Assembly: GCF_023715145.1 (NCBI RefSeq)
Contig: NZ_JAMBNP010000004.1
Coordinates: 310,001 to 374,000 of the forward strand
Length of the DNA: 64,000 nt
Direction of reading: 5' to 3'
From: Paenibacillus glycanilyticus
GTDB lineage: Bacteria; Bacillota; Bacilli; Paenibacillales; Paenibacillaceae
Shown: positions 42,220 through 51,326 of the stretch, one piece after another
Position numbering within the stretch: position 1 is the first letter of the stretch
How the letters are laid out: every line of letters starts with the position of its first letter
Position numbers and translations under genes: made by a program
Notes under the pieces: model-generated
What the model was told of the DNA's origin: nothing
The model's input: only the letters and a program-made list of their open reading frames with translations
The model's database searches: none

Positions 42220-43368
42220 TTACCACTCTGCGATGCTTCCGTCCTGATGGCGCCATACCGGGTTTCTCCAGTTATGCCCGACTTCCGCCATTTTTCTAAC
42301 ATGCTCTTCGTTAATTTCAATCCCGAGCCCTGGTCCTTGCGGAATGGTGACATGACCATCCTTATAGTCAAATACGGTTGGATCCGTCATATAGTCGAGC
42401 AGATCGCCCGTCTGGTTATAATGAATGCCCAGGCTTTGCTCTTGGATAAAGGCATTATGTGCGGTAGCATCAACCTGCAGACACGCTGCCAGAGCAATCG
42501 GCCCAAGCGGACAGTGCGGCGCCAGCGCTACGTCATAAGCTTCCGCCATTGACGCAATTTTCTTGCACTCGGTAATGCCGCCCGCATGCGACAAGTCCGG
42601 CTGAATGATGTCTACAACCCCGTCGCTTAATAGCTGCTTGAAGTCCCAACGCGAGAACATCCGCTCGCCGGTAGCGATCGGTATTGAGGTATGCTTGGTC
42701 AGCTCTTTTAACGCTTCATTGTTCTCCGGTAACACCGGCTCCTCGATAAACATCGGGCGGAATGGCTCCAGCTCCTTCGCGAGAATCTTGGCCATAGGCT
42801 TATGAACCCTGCCGTGGAAGTCGATTCCGATACCAAGCGATGGTCCGCAAGCATCCCGCACGGCGGCAATCCGGGCAACGGCTGCGTCAATTTTGTCGTA
42901 AGAATCGATATATTGAAGCTCCTCCGTGCCGTTCATCTTCACCGCCGTAAAGCCTGCGGACGCGATTTTTTTCGCTTCCTCCGCGACTTCGGCAGGCCGG
43001 TCTCCGCCAATCCACGCGTATACGCGCATCGTATCCCGGCAGGCGCCGCCCAGCAGCTGATAAATGGGAGCATTATAGAATTTCCCTTTAATATCCCACA
43101 GGGCTTGGTCAATTCCCGAGATGGCGCTCATCAGAATTGGACCTCCCCGGTAAAATCCCGAACGATACATCATCGACCAATGATCTTCAATCCTCATCGG
43201 ATCTTTGCCAATCAAATATTCCATTAATTCGTGGACGCAGGCTTTCACCGTTTCTGCGCGTCCTTCTACGATCGGTTCTCCCCACCCTGTTATTCCTTCA
43301 TCCGTTTCAATCTTCAGGAACAGCCAGCGCGGCGGAACTTGGAACAATTCATAGCTTCTGATTTTCAT
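42220..43368 (-). CDS. dgoD: D-galactonate dehydratase
   Basis: 382 residues from the ATG at 43368, with GGAGG six bases upstream; same length as the E. coli enzyme. Enolase superfamily: N-terminal capping domain starting [18 protein letters not shown], metal-ligand acids in [19 protein letters not shown] and [12 protein letters not shown], and the catalytic His of LAPHCPLGP. It converts D-galactonate to 2-keto-3-deoxygalactonate in the De Ley-Doudoroff-type route. No kinase or aldolase gene is adjacent. A LysR remnant lies just upstream, which may once have regulated it. Confidence 0.88.
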   Translation of the reverse strand: MKIRSYELFQVPPRWLFLKIETDEGITGWGEPIVEGRAETVKACVHELMEYLIGKDPMRIEDHWSMMYRSGFYRGGPILMSAISGIDQALWDIKGKFYNAPIYQLLGGACRDTMRVYAWIGGDRPAEVAEEAKKIASAGFTAVKMNGTEELQYIDSYDKIDAAVARIAAVRDACGPSLGIGIDFHGRVHKPMAKILAKELEPFRPMFIEEPVLPENNEALKELTKHTSIPIATGERMFSRWDFKQLLSDGVVDIIQPDLSHAGGITECKKIASMAEAYDVALAPHCPLGPIALAACLQVDATAHNAFIQEQSLGIHYNQTGDLLDYMTDPTVFDYKDGHVTIPQGPGLGIEINEEHVRKMAEVGHNWRNPVWRHQDGSIAEW

Positions 43369-43500
43369 AATGTCCTCCTGGAGTGTATCGTTGAATGAAA
43401 TGACGAGCCTGAAAGCGGTCACAATTACTTCGACGCGGCTTTCTCCCTAACTTATTCTTCATAGACAAGGCCGTTTCCCTCCCCATGTAGAAAACAAAGA

Positions 43501-43529
43501 AAAAAACGTGCTCGTCCGGCACGTTTTTT
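43501..43529. terminator. Bidirectional terminator upstream of dgoD
   Basis: Eleven-pair stem AAAAAACGTGC/GCACGTTTTTT with seven-base loop; T-run on both strands. It follows closely on the small membrane remnant at 43546. Confidence 0.75.
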
Positions 43530-43545
43530 CGTTTACGACTACTCT

Positions 43546-43641
43546 TTAATAGTTAATCATATGGGCGACGACCATCAGAACGGCCCCGATTACAATTCAC
43601 ATGCACATAAGCGGCCAGAAGAACTTGACCCATTTCTGATA
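43546..43641 (-). pseudogene. Small membrane peptide remnant with in-frame TGA
   Basis: On the minus strand a frame without a proper start reads GIPYQKWVKFFWPLMCM, a TGA at 43608-43606, then IVIGAVLMVVAHMINY and a TAA at 43548-43546, with a terminator 17 bases further on. It looks like a 35-residue single-helix membrane protein that lost its start and gained a stop. Evidence is modest: hydrophobic pattern, in-phase continuation and the terminator. Confidence 0.4.
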
Positions 43642-43733
43642 GGGAATACCTAATGCTTAAGATTTTTTATGGCCTACGTTCATTTATTCCCAATAAAAAA
43701 ACTCTGCTTCAGATTGGAAGCAGAGTTCTCTAT

Positions 43734-44188
43734 TCTTCATGCTCGGTTTTCATAAAATCCACGAATCTGTCAACGATCGCAAGCTCGCGCGTATGCTCCC
43801 GATACAGCATCCAGGTATTCCTCCGAATCGGCTCGCCGTTCTTCAGCTTTAGTTCAAGCGAATACAGCCCGTCCTCGGAAGTGACGAACACGCCAATTGA
43901 TCAAGCACAATCGGTTCGCGGGAGATCAGACAGATAGGCTCGTCATGCAGCAGCTGCCGTGCCTCCTGCCAGTTATAATTCCCGCGCACGATTCCGATAT
44001 GAATGTCCTGCTCCGTCAGCTGGTCCAGAATTTCCGAGCTTAAGGCACAAGTCACGTTGAATTGTAATTCGGGATACAGATCATTGAATTTCCGCAGCAG
44101 CGGCGGCATATAGTCTTTCCGCCGCTTTGGTCAAGATTTGCTCCTCCTCTACGTACTGCAAAATAACCGCGTCCTTGTCATTCAACCT
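43734..44188 (-). pseudogene. LysR-family regulator, broken by deletion and frameshifts
   Basis: Pieces in three phases, read leftward: a TTG-started NDKDAVILQYVEEEQILTKA plus AERLY (first half of the HTH), then PPLLRKFNDLYPELQFNV and DIHIGIVRGNYNW (effector domain), then VTSEDGLYSLELKLKNGE and RELAIVDRFVDFMKTEHEE to a TAG at 43734. The rest of the HTH and the linker helix, about 70 residues, are missing between the first two pieces. Intact proteins are about 290 residues. Its neighbour in the same direction is dgoD. Confidence 0.85.
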
Positions 44189-45420
44189 GAAACATACCCC
44201 TTTGCGTTATTTGCTAATAATAGATTAATCTCTCCGCATAGCTTCACCCAATCGAAATGCTCCCGGGCATCCTCTTGCGTGCTATGGCACACCTGTTTAA
44301 GGCGCTCCTGATTCAAGCAAGCCTCGATTAATCTTTGCGTTAATTCGATAGGGTCGCTGGCGGCATGAACGGAACCGTAGTCCAGATCCCGATGTTCTTT
44401 TTTGTATTCATCATCCAACAGATCAAATCTTCGTTCATGCCTAGTAGCGGCTTCCCGGCTCGATTCGATATCCGAGACGAGGAGATAACAGCCGAAGGTC
44501 TTAGCCTCGGACACAACATGGGCGGAAGCTTCGTAGAACGAGGGCAGCGCAAAAATTTTCGCCCTGCGATACAAGGCTTGAAGCTGCTGCTTGTCTCGAA
44601 CAAACCCCGTTTGAATGATTCTTCCCTCCAGCTCCGGATGCGCCTGCAGCAAATCGTTCAATTGAGGCCTAAATGACTCCTCTACCTTCCCCGCCAGAAC
44701 AAGCTTCCAGCTTGCGGGTATGTACGGAATCGCCTGTTTGAATGCCTCCAGCAGTTGATCCGTGGCTTTAGCAGGATTGCCTAAACGGCCAACGGTCAGA
44801 ATCAGATCATCTTTTTGTTCAAAAGTAACGGAGGATTCTATTTCCTTGCCAAAAGAATAATAACCGTTAGGAATATAGGATATGGGAACAGACCATTTCT
44901 GTCTGATGTATTCGACCATGGATTCGCTGCTGATCAGATCGCACTGCTGAAGGAAATGCGCAAAATAATCGCTAACCGGAGTCCGGTTAATCCAATGAAT
45001 ATTGGCATCCAGCTTCAAGTACGCTTTACTTGAAGGTCTAAGCTTCTTGAAACGGTCAACCGCCGCATAATAAAAGGGATAAAAACCGAATAGGAATAAC
45101 ACGTCAATCTCAGCTGCATGATCTTCTATGTATTGAACCAAGTCATTGCTGCAATCATGGACATTGGCTCCAAATATCGTTTCAACGGCTTGATCGGGAT
45201 GATAATGGAATGCGGGTTCGAGATAGTCGAAATCCACTTCCTCTTCATACAGGCTGAGGGAGGGCCAGGCCACTAATCCATCGCTTGGCTTATAAGTTAC
45301 GTATACCGCTTTGTACCCGTAATGCTTCTGCATGATGTACGGAATAATTCCCACATCCTTCGTCAGAAGTTCGTCCGTTAAGCATGGTGCCAGCAGATAA
45401 AAGGATTTGCGATCCCCCAT
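44182..45420 (-). CDS. Glycosyltransferase, GT4 type
   Basis: 412 residues from the ATG at 45420 (AGAGGTG upstream; a GTG lies two codons earlier). The C-terminal nucleotide-sugar domain is GT-B: LILTVGRLGNPAKATDQLLE, WKLVLAGKVEE, QTGFVRDKQQLQALYRRAKI and LPSFYEASAHVVSEAKTFG with the EX7E-like element. It transfers a sugar from a nucleotide donor to an envelope or polysaccharide acceptor, in the cytoplasm. It overlaps the start of the LysR remnant slightly, has no polysaccharide cluster around it, and its acceptor is unknown. Confidence 0.88.
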   Translation of the reverse strand: MGDRKSFYLLAPCLTDELLTKDVGIIPYIMQKHYGYKAVYVTYKPSDGLVAWPSLSLYEEEVDFDYLEPAFHYHPDQAVETIFGANVHDCSNDLVQYIEDHAAEIDVLFLFGFYPFYYAAVDRFKKLRPSSKAYLKLDANIHWINRTPVSDYFAHFLQQCDLISSESMVEYIRQKWSVPISYIPNGYYSFGKEIESSVTFEQKDDLILTVGRLGNPAKATDQLLEAFKQAIPYIPASWKLVLAGKVEESFRPQLNDLLQAHPELEGRIIQTGFVRDKQQLQALYRRAKIFALPSFYEASAHVVSEAKTFGCYLLVSDIESSREAATRHERRFDLLDDEYKKEHRDLDYGSVHAASDPIELTQRLIEACLNQERLKQVCHSTQEDAREHFDWVKLCGEINLLLANNAKGYVSG

Positions 45421-45506
45421 GAACACACCTCTATCCCGATAGGCACGTTAATTCCCTGTACAAAACGTTAGATCCTATGTTCAATTTCAATTGATTATAC
45501 CCCGTC

Positions 45507-45758
45507 TTAATCTCTCGGGTAACTCACGCTCATAATATCCATGAACGGTACTTTATCCAGCCCCGCGGACGTCTCGACATGCACTCTTCCCGTCCTTGAA
45601 TCCATGGTTTTGATGATGCCTCTAACGGGCTCTTCTCTTCCCCATATCGTCAGCATAATGGTTGAAGCTTCATAGAAGGCTTCGCTTAATTGATTTCCAA
45701 TTTCCTCTAGCACAAACTCGTCTCGCGTTGGACGTTTCGGCACTTTTGCTTTAGCCAT
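45507..45758 (-). CDS. YolD-like family protein
   Basis: 83 residues. Matches the YolD-like pattern: KRPTRDEFVLEEIGNQLSEA, TIMLTIWGREEPVRGIIKTM, then a short beta region ending VPFMDIMSVSYP. In Bacilli YolD proteins often accompany Y-family DNA polymerase genes; none is present here. The ATG at 45758 is preceded by AACGGGAGGTAAATATTCC. Role unknown, possibly SOS-linked. Confidence 0.82.
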   Translation of the reverse strand: MAKAKVPKRPTRDEFVLEEIGNQLSEAFYEASTIMLTIWGREEPVRGIIKTMDSRTGRVHVETSAGLDKVPFMDIMSVSYPRD

Positions 45759-45849
45759 AATGGAATATTTACCTCCCGTTTCACCTTACAGTCGTTGTCC
45801 AATCATAACACATCCTAACGTCGTTGAAGTTCATTTCAGGATAAAAAAA

Positions 45850-45884
45850 GCTGCCAAAAATAGCCGCGGCAAGGAATAGGCAGC
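45850..45884 (-). terminator. Terminator-like hairpin upstream of the YolD-like gene
   Basis: GCTGCC/GGCAGC arms with an inner CCGCGG palindrome, followed on the minus strand by TTTTTTTATCC. It precedes the YolD-like gene and follows no gene on that strand. Confidence 0.5.
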
Positions 45885-45957
45885 AGGCCGAAGCATTTTA
45901 CTCTAGTTAAGAGAATAAACATAAAGTTGGATAGATTCTTGAAACGGAGGTTGAAGA

Positions 45958-47379
45958 ATGGATAATAATCAAGCATTTCCGGAAAACAATGCTCCAAAGC
46001 CTGATCAGAAGGCAGGCAAAAAAGAACCTTCCTACGGTCTGTCTCCGTCGCAATGGAATGCCATTGACAGTCCGCCCACGCTGCATTCGCAGACCGTTGG
46101 CGCAAGAGGCCCGATTCTCGAGCAGGACAGCGTTCTGCATGAGACGATGGAGACCTTTATACATAATAAAATGTTGGAGAGACCTGTACATGTCAAAGGC
46201 TACGGGGCTTTTGGCTATTTCCAGACCGTTCACTCCATGGCTGCCCACACCAAGCTTTGCTTTTTGCAGCAGCCCGGGTATCAGGTGCCCGTTACCGTAA
46301 GATTCTCTCTTGCGACAAGCAACAAGGGCACTCCGGATACCTCCCGCAACGTGCGCGGATTCGCCACCAAGTTTTACACCGATGAAGGCGTCATGGACCT
46401 GGTATTTAATCATATCCCGGTGTTTCTGGTCAGAGATCCGATCCGCTTTCCGGAATCCATTAATGCCATGTCGCCTTCGCCGATTAATAACTTGATGGAT
46501 CCCGAGCGATTCTGGAGCTTTGTGGCCAGAGCGCCGGAATCCACTCATTTTCTGCTGTGGCTGTATTCGGATGCCGGAACCGTGAAGAGTCTGCGGCACA
46601 TCCCGGGCCATAGCGTGAACACGTATGTCTGGAGGAATGCTCAAGGCGTCCGCACCTATGTCAAATACCACTGGATTCCTTATGAAGGCGTCCAGTATAT
46701 CGACAGGCATGAAGCTGCCGAGCTGAGCTGTCAGAATCCGGATTATGCCGGTCAGGATCTGTACGATACGCTGGCATCCGGAAAAACAATAGAGTACGGG
46801 CTGTACGTGCAGTTAATGGATCCAGCGGATGAAGCAAGCCTGTCCTATGACCCGCTGGATGACACAAAGCTCTGGGATGAGGACAAGTACCCGCTTCTGC
46901 CGGTCGGCCGACTGGTTCTGAACAAGAATCCTGACAATTACATGGAACAGGTCGAGAAGCTTGCGTTCTCCCCTTCGAATCTGCTTAACGGAGCCGAGTT
47001 ATCCGACGATAAAATGCTGCAAGGACGCGCAAATATATACGCGGATTCTCAGCGGCATCGGATCGGACCGGATTTCCGCAAGGTGCCCGTCAACCATCAG
47101 GCGGATTGGACCCCCGGATCCATGCAGACCAGCGGTAATGGCAGATATGTGGAAGGTCATCTCGTGCGGTCCGAGATTCCGAAGCCCGATGATTTCTCGC
47201 AAGCCGGTGAGTTCTATGACCGGTTGCAGCCCGAACAGAAGGATCATCTGGTCGAGAATCTGGCACATGATCTCGCGGCCGCTGCTCCGGAAACGCTAAG
47301 CACGGTGCTTGGTTATCTTAGCAAGGCATCCATCGAATTAGGCGAGCGCGTAGCCAGGCAGATTCATTCTCAAACTTAA
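45958..47379 (+). CDS. Heme catalase
   Basis: 473 residues, no signal peptide. Distal His78 in RPVHVKGYGAFGYF, distal Asn151 in LVFNHIPVFLVRD, and proximal heme ligand Tyr361 with Arg357 in LQGRANIYADSQRHRIG. The active site is thus complete, but flanking residues usually found as GNNTPVFF and RLFSYPDTHRHR are changed (NHIPVFL, RANIYADSQRHR), marking a divergent branch of the monofunctional catalases. GGAGG seven bases before the ATG. It removes hydrogen peroxide. The YolD-like gene is divergent; no PerR box was recognised. Confidence 0.9.
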   Translation: MDNNQAFPENNAPKPDQKAGKKEPSYGLSPSQWNAIDSPPTLHSQTVGARGPILEQDSVLHETMETFIHNKMLERPVHVKGYGAFGYFQTVHSMAAHTKLCFLQQPGYQVPVTVRFSLATSNKGTPDTSRNVRGFATKFYTDEGVMDLVFNHIPVFLVRDPIRFPESINAMSPSPINNLMDPERFWSFVARAPESTHFLLWLYSDAGTVKSLRHIPGHSVNTYVWRNAQGVRTYVKYHWIPYEGVQYIDRHEAAELSCQNPDYAGQDLYDTLASGKTIEYGLYVQLMDPADEASLSYDPLDDTKLWDEDKYPLLPVGRLVLNKNPDNYMEQVEKLAFSPSNLLNGAELSDDKMLQGRANIYADSQRHRIGPDFRKVPVNHQADWTPGSMQTSGNGRYVEGHLVRSEIPKPDDFSQAGEFYDRLQPEQKDHLVENLAHDLAAAAPETLSTVLGYLSKASIELGERVARQIHSQT

Positions 47380-47391
47380 TAGGGAACAAAA

Positions 47392-47460
47392 AAATCCGTC
47401 CCTTGTCGGGTCGCTGCCGAAAATCAGTCTTTCGTCAGCGACCCCCATGGGGACGGATTT
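47392..47460. terminator. Large two-tier bidirectional terminator
   Basis: Outer stem of eleven pairs (47392-47402 with 47450-47460) enclosing an inner nine-pair stem (47408-47416 with 47436-47444). T-rich on both sides; separates the convergent catalase and rhamnosidase genes. Confidence 0.75.
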
Positions 47461-47467
47461 ATTTATT

Positions 47468-50158
47468 TTACACGGTAACTTTAGCCGCAGTTAGAATACG
47501 GTAGATTCCCGAACCAAGCGTAAGTACAAGCTTGCCTGCCTCTTCTTGCGAAGAAAGCACGCCCGGCGCTTGATCAATGCTGAATCCATTTACCGAAAGA
47601 GCTGCTGGAGCTGTTCCCGGCAGATTTACTTCCGCGGTCGTATTAGGCGGAATTTCGAATTCATAGATGACGGCCCCGTCTGCCCCGGTGCTCCAGCCGC
47701 TGCGAATTAAGCCGTATACCGACTTATGCGAAGCTTTCGCATAAGTTAAGCCCGAATCCGTATGCGGACGGAAAACAATATGCTTATAGCCTGGCTGTGA
47801 CTCATCCAAATCAAGCCCGGCAACAACCCGATACAGCCATTCCCCGATCGAACCGTAAGCGTAATGATTGTAGGAATTCATATCGACACTCCAGAAGCTG
47901 CCGTCGGCTTTAATGCCATCCCAATGCTCCCAGATCGTAGTTGCGCCTTGATGAATGGAATACAGCCAAGATGGATAATCCTCCTGCTGGACCAGCTTAA
48001 CCGCCACATCATGGTAGCCGTTCTCGGTTAATACATGGCATAGATACGGGGTACCGACAAAGCCAGTCGTCAGGTGGAATTTCTGCTCCTTCACGTATTC
48101 GGCAAGCGTTCTTGCCAGCCTCTCGCGTACCGGACCTTCCACAAGACCAAACATCAGCGGCAGCACATGCGCGGTTTGAGTATGGGCGGCAAGTCTTCCG
48201 TTAGCCGTAATAAACTCCCGTTCGAACGCGTTGATGATTCGATCGTATAATTCGCCGTATGCTTTGGCATCCTCCGTGCGGCCAAGCACCTCTGCTGTTT
48301 TGACGAACAGCTTTGTTGAGTACGCATAGAAGCAAGTAGCGATCAAGTCACGAGGCGTAGCTCCCACGTAATCGCCTTCCTTGGCATCCAGCCCCAGCCA
48401 ATCGCCAAAGTGGAAGCCGGTATTCCACAAATACTCGTCTTGCCCTTGCTTGCGCATGTACTCGACCCATGCCTTCATGCTGTCATATTGCTCTTCAAGC
48501 ACACGTCTGTCTCCGTAGCTTAAGTAGACGACCCACGGACAGATAACGGCTGCATCTCCCCATGCCGCGGAGGAGTAAGAGCCTTCGTCCAGGACATGAG
48601 GAACAACGAACGGCACTCCCCCGTCGCTTCGCTGATCGGCCTTCAAATCCCGGAGCCACTTGGTGAAAAACGGGGCAATCCCGTAGTTAAACGCTGCCGT
48701 GCGAATAAACACCTGTGCATCGCCGGTCCAGCCGAGCCGCTCATCCCGCTGCGGACAGTCCGTCGGCACGTCGAGGAAGTTGCCGCGCTGGCCCCATGTA
48801 ATGTTTTGCTGCAGCTTGTTTAATAGAGGATTTGAGCATTCAAAGCTACCCGAAGGCTCCATGTCGGAATGAATAACATGACCGGTGAACGGCTCCAGAC
48901 GCAGCGGAGTTTCCTTCGGCCAGCCTTCAACCTTGACATAACGGAATCCTTGGAAGGAGAAATGCGGTTCGTATTCTTCTCCGCCCCCTTTGCAAACATA
49001 ACGAACCGTTTGCTTGGCTTTGCGCAAATTACCGATGTAGAAATTGCCTTCCCGATCCAAAACCTCGGCATGCTGAAAGGTAAGGGTTGTGCCCGCTGGG
49101 AGGTCCACTCGGATATGAAGGCGTCCGACCATATTTTGTCCCATATCCAGCACGGTTTCACCCGAGGGGGTCTCAATAAGCGCGACGGGCTTAATCCGTT
49201 CGGTTATGCGGACAGGCTCATTCTCCTGCATGACAAGAATCTCTTTCGTCTGCGCAATGACGCTGACTGCTGCGGAGCCCTTATCATCATAGCTAGCTTC
49301 CGACCAGCCCTGGATCTCCAGACGGGCATCATAGGTTTCGCCGTGATACAGCTCCGACATCAGAATCGGGCCGGTAGAAGCGCGCCATGAAGGATCGCTG
49401 ACGACCAGCTCGGAGGTTCCGTCCTCATAATCAATGTGTAGCTGAAGCAGCAAAGCTCTTGTATCGCCGTAAATACTCTTCTGATTGTTCCAGGCCAGAT
49501 CGCCCTTGTACCATCCGTTTGCGAGGGCGGCACCTATCGCGTTACGCTCTCCGGCAAGGATTTGCCCGGTTACATCGTAAGCTTGCACCTGTAGCCTGCT
49601 GGAATAACTCGTCCAGCCCGGCGTGTACTGCCAATCGCCAACACGTTGTCCGTTAAGCTCCAGTTCGTACAATCCCAATGAGGTAGCATGGATGGTTGCC
49701 CGGCTGATGCCGCTTCGCGCGTGAAATGCCGTGCGAAGGAAGAAGATCTCCTCCGCTTGCGGATTTATAGCAGCGCTGTCCGGCGTAATCCAGGCTGCCT
49801 TCCAATCGGAGGCTTCCAGCAGTCCCATTTCCCAGAATGCCGTCTCGCTCCATTCCGATTCGCGGCCTTTGTTATCCCATGCTTTTACCCGGTAGTGATA
49901 ACGACCTCTCGCTTGAAGGGCTTCTCCCCCGTATTCCACCAATACGGATTGTCCGGATTCAACACGCCCGGTATCCCATACAAGCGCATTCTCATCCACA
50001 CCTTCAAGGCCACGGGAAACCTGAATCTGGTAAGCCTGCTGCATGACGTGAGTATCCTCGGTTTGCAGCTGCCAGCTGATACGCGGTGTCCGGACGCCAA
50101 GACCAATAGGATTGGATTGATATTCACAACGCGGATTCGTTACTTGTAACAAAGTCAT
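47468..50158 (-). CDS. Alpha-L-rhamnosidase, GH78
   Basis: 896 residues from the ATG at 50158. N-terminal beta-sandwich domains (WDNKGRESEWSE, WTSYSSRLQVQAYDVTG), then the (alpha/alpha)6 barrel. Catalytic acids are visible in DVPTDCPQRDERLGWTGDA at about 470-485 and in TTIWEHWDGI near 742, matching GH78. No signal peptide, so it acts on imported rhamnosides, such as pectin or flavonoid fragments. Divergent from an AraC-type regulator; a cre-like site lies between the two genes. Confidence 0.9.
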   Translation of the reverse strand: MTLLQVTNPRCEYQSNPIGLGVRTPRISWQLQTEDTHVMQQAYQIQVSRGLEGVDENALVWDTGRVESGQSVLVEYGGEALQARGRYHYRVKAWDNKGRESEWSETAFWEMGLLEASDWKAAWITPDSAAINPQAEEIFFLRTAFHARSGISRATIHATSLGLYELELNGQRVGDWQYTPGWTSYSSRLQVQAYDVTGQILAGERNAIGAALANGWYKGDLAWNNQKSIYGDTRALLLQLHIDYEDGTSELVVSDPSWRASTGPILMSELYHGETYDARLEIQGWSEASYDDKGSAAVSVIAQTKEILVMQENEPVRITERIKPVALIETPSGETVLDMGQNMVGRLHIRVDLPAGTTLTFQHAEVLDREGNFYIGNLRKAKQTVRYVCKGGGEEYEPHFSFQGFRYVKVEGWPKETPLRLEPFTGHVIHSDMEPSGSFECSNPLLNKLQQNITWGQRGNFLDVPTDCPQRDERLGWTGDAQVFIRTAAFNYGIAPFFTKWLRDLKADQRSDGGVPFVVPHVLDEGSYSSAAWGDAAVICPWVVYLSYGDRRVLEEQYDSMKAWVEYMRKQGQDEYLWNTGFHFGDWLGLDAKEGDYVGATPRDLIATCFYAYSTKLFVKTAEVLGRTEDAKAYGELYDRIINAFEREFITANGRLAAHTQTAHVLPLMFGLVEGPVRERLARTLAEYVKEQKFHLTTGFVGTPYLCHVLTENGYHDVAVKLVQQEDYPSWLYSIHQGATTIWEHWDGIKADGSFWSVDMNSYNHYAYGSIGEWLYRVVAGLDLDESQPGYKHIVFRPHTDSGLTYAKASHKSVYGLIRSGWSTGADGAVIYEFEIPPNTTAEVNLPGTAPAALSVNGFSIDQAPGVLSSQEEAGKLVLTLGSGIYRILTAAKVTV

Positions 50159-50278
50159 ATTCGAATTTCCCCTTCCAGCGTCTTGTATGCTCATGAGCAT
50201 CTTTAACTAGATTGTAGGCTATGAAAGGGCAACTTTCAGGGGATGATTCGGACAATTTAATAGGTGGATCTGGACATC

Positions 50279-50294
50279 TTGCAAGCGATTACGT
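50279..50294. promoter_or_regulatory. Candidate cre (CcpA) site upstream of rhamnosidase/AraC
   Basis: TTGCAAGCGATTACGT differs from the cre consensus at about one core position. It lies in the divergent gap, where catabolite repression of the rhamnosidase would be expected. Confidence 0.35.
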
Positions 50295-50339
50295 ACGATG
50301 GAGTCAGCCTAATTTTTATGGCTGGGAGGGGTTAGTCCG

Positions 50340-51212
50340 ATGAGCATTAAACGAAGCACGTATGTCATGTCCGCCATTTCCTTTTTCGAGCCGGGGGTTC
50401 CAATCTATGTGAACCGTGCCTATGAAAGCTTTGATATGGATGAACATTCCCATGAATTTGTCGAGATTACTTACGTCAGCGAAGGCGCTGGCGTTCACTA
50501 TATTGCCGGCGAGACTGTCCCAGTCGAGCATGGCACGTTATTTTTCATCCCCGTCGGGCAAAGTCACGTGTTTCGGCCCAAGACTCCCAAGAAAGACCGG
50601 CCGCTAATCGTCTACAACTGTCTGCTTCCGGCCGCGTATATGAACGAATTGCGGAGCGTATTTCCGCAGGCTTCGGAGATCTATGATTGTTTTGCCGACG
50701 AGAAGTTATCCTGGTTCTCGGTTAAAGATGTCACCGGCGAATATCATGCGATGTTCCGCGAGCTGTATCAAGAGTTCTCGGCAAGACCACCCGGCTACCT
50801 GGTTGTTCTCGCTTCCCTTGTCATGCGGATCTTAACAGGACTCTACAGGCATAAACTTCAGATTGAAGCTCCCGCCGGAGAACGTCCGCAATGGTTAAGC
50901 GTCGATGAAGCGATTACTTATATCGACAGCTACTATGCCACCGGGCTGAAGCTAGGCGAGCTGGCTGCGCAAGCAAGATTAAGCGAAAGGCAGTTCAGCC
51001 GTTTATTCCGCCGACATACCGGAATGAGCTTTGTAGAATATGTGCAAGGGATACGCATGGATGCCGCATGCCGGCTTCTGACCTCCAGCCGCGGCAGCGT
51101 GGAAGACATCGCAAGCGCAGTCGGTTATGCCGATCTCAAATTCTTCTACCGTCTGTTCAAGAAAAAAACCGGGGTTACCCCCCGGCAGTATCGAGATTCG
51201 ATGTTGCAATAG
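50340..51212 (+). CDS. AraC-family regulator, probable activator of rhamnosidase
   Basis: 290 residues. N-terminal cupin sensor (about 20-100; FDMDEHSHEFVEITYVSEG, FIPVGQSHVF) and C-terminal double HTH (GELAAQARLSERQFSRLF, VEDIASAVGYADLKFFYRLF, TGVTPRQYR). Divergent from the GH78 gene, so it most likely senses rhamnose or a rhamnoside and switches that gene on. The stop lies 22 bases from the extended end of the convergent GH43 gene. Confidence 0.9.
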   Translation: MSIKRSTYVMSAISFFEPGVPIYVNRAYESFDMDEHSHEFVEITYVSEGAGVHYIAGETVPVEHGTLFFIPVGQSHVFRPKTPKKDRPLIVYNCLLPAAYMNELRSVFPQASEIYDCFADEKLSWFSVKDVTGEYHAMFRELYQEFSARPPGYLVVLASLVMRILTGLYRHKLQIEAPAGERPQWLSVDEAITYIDSYYATGLKLGELAAQARLSERQFSRLFRRHTGMSFVEYVQGIRMDAACRLLTSSRGSVEDIASAVGYADLKFFYRLFKKKTGVTPRQYRDSMLQ

Positions 51213-51326
51213 CCTATATCTTCTTCAATTCTCTCTTATTCGGAACGAATCTCCGTCATCAACAACCTCATACAGCTTGCAGCGGGAATCCGGCATTCGG
51301 AACGGCGAGTGCAAGATGAGCTTCCA

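Noticed and set aside
45834-45896. Short leftward frame (about 21 codons) running through the hairpin ahead of the YolD-like gene
   Set aside because: No ribosome site, and a promoter was not recognisable; kept only as the hairpin feature.
45907-46710. Minus-strand open frame of 267 codons
   Set aside because: Antisense to the catalase gene, without motifs or ribosome site.
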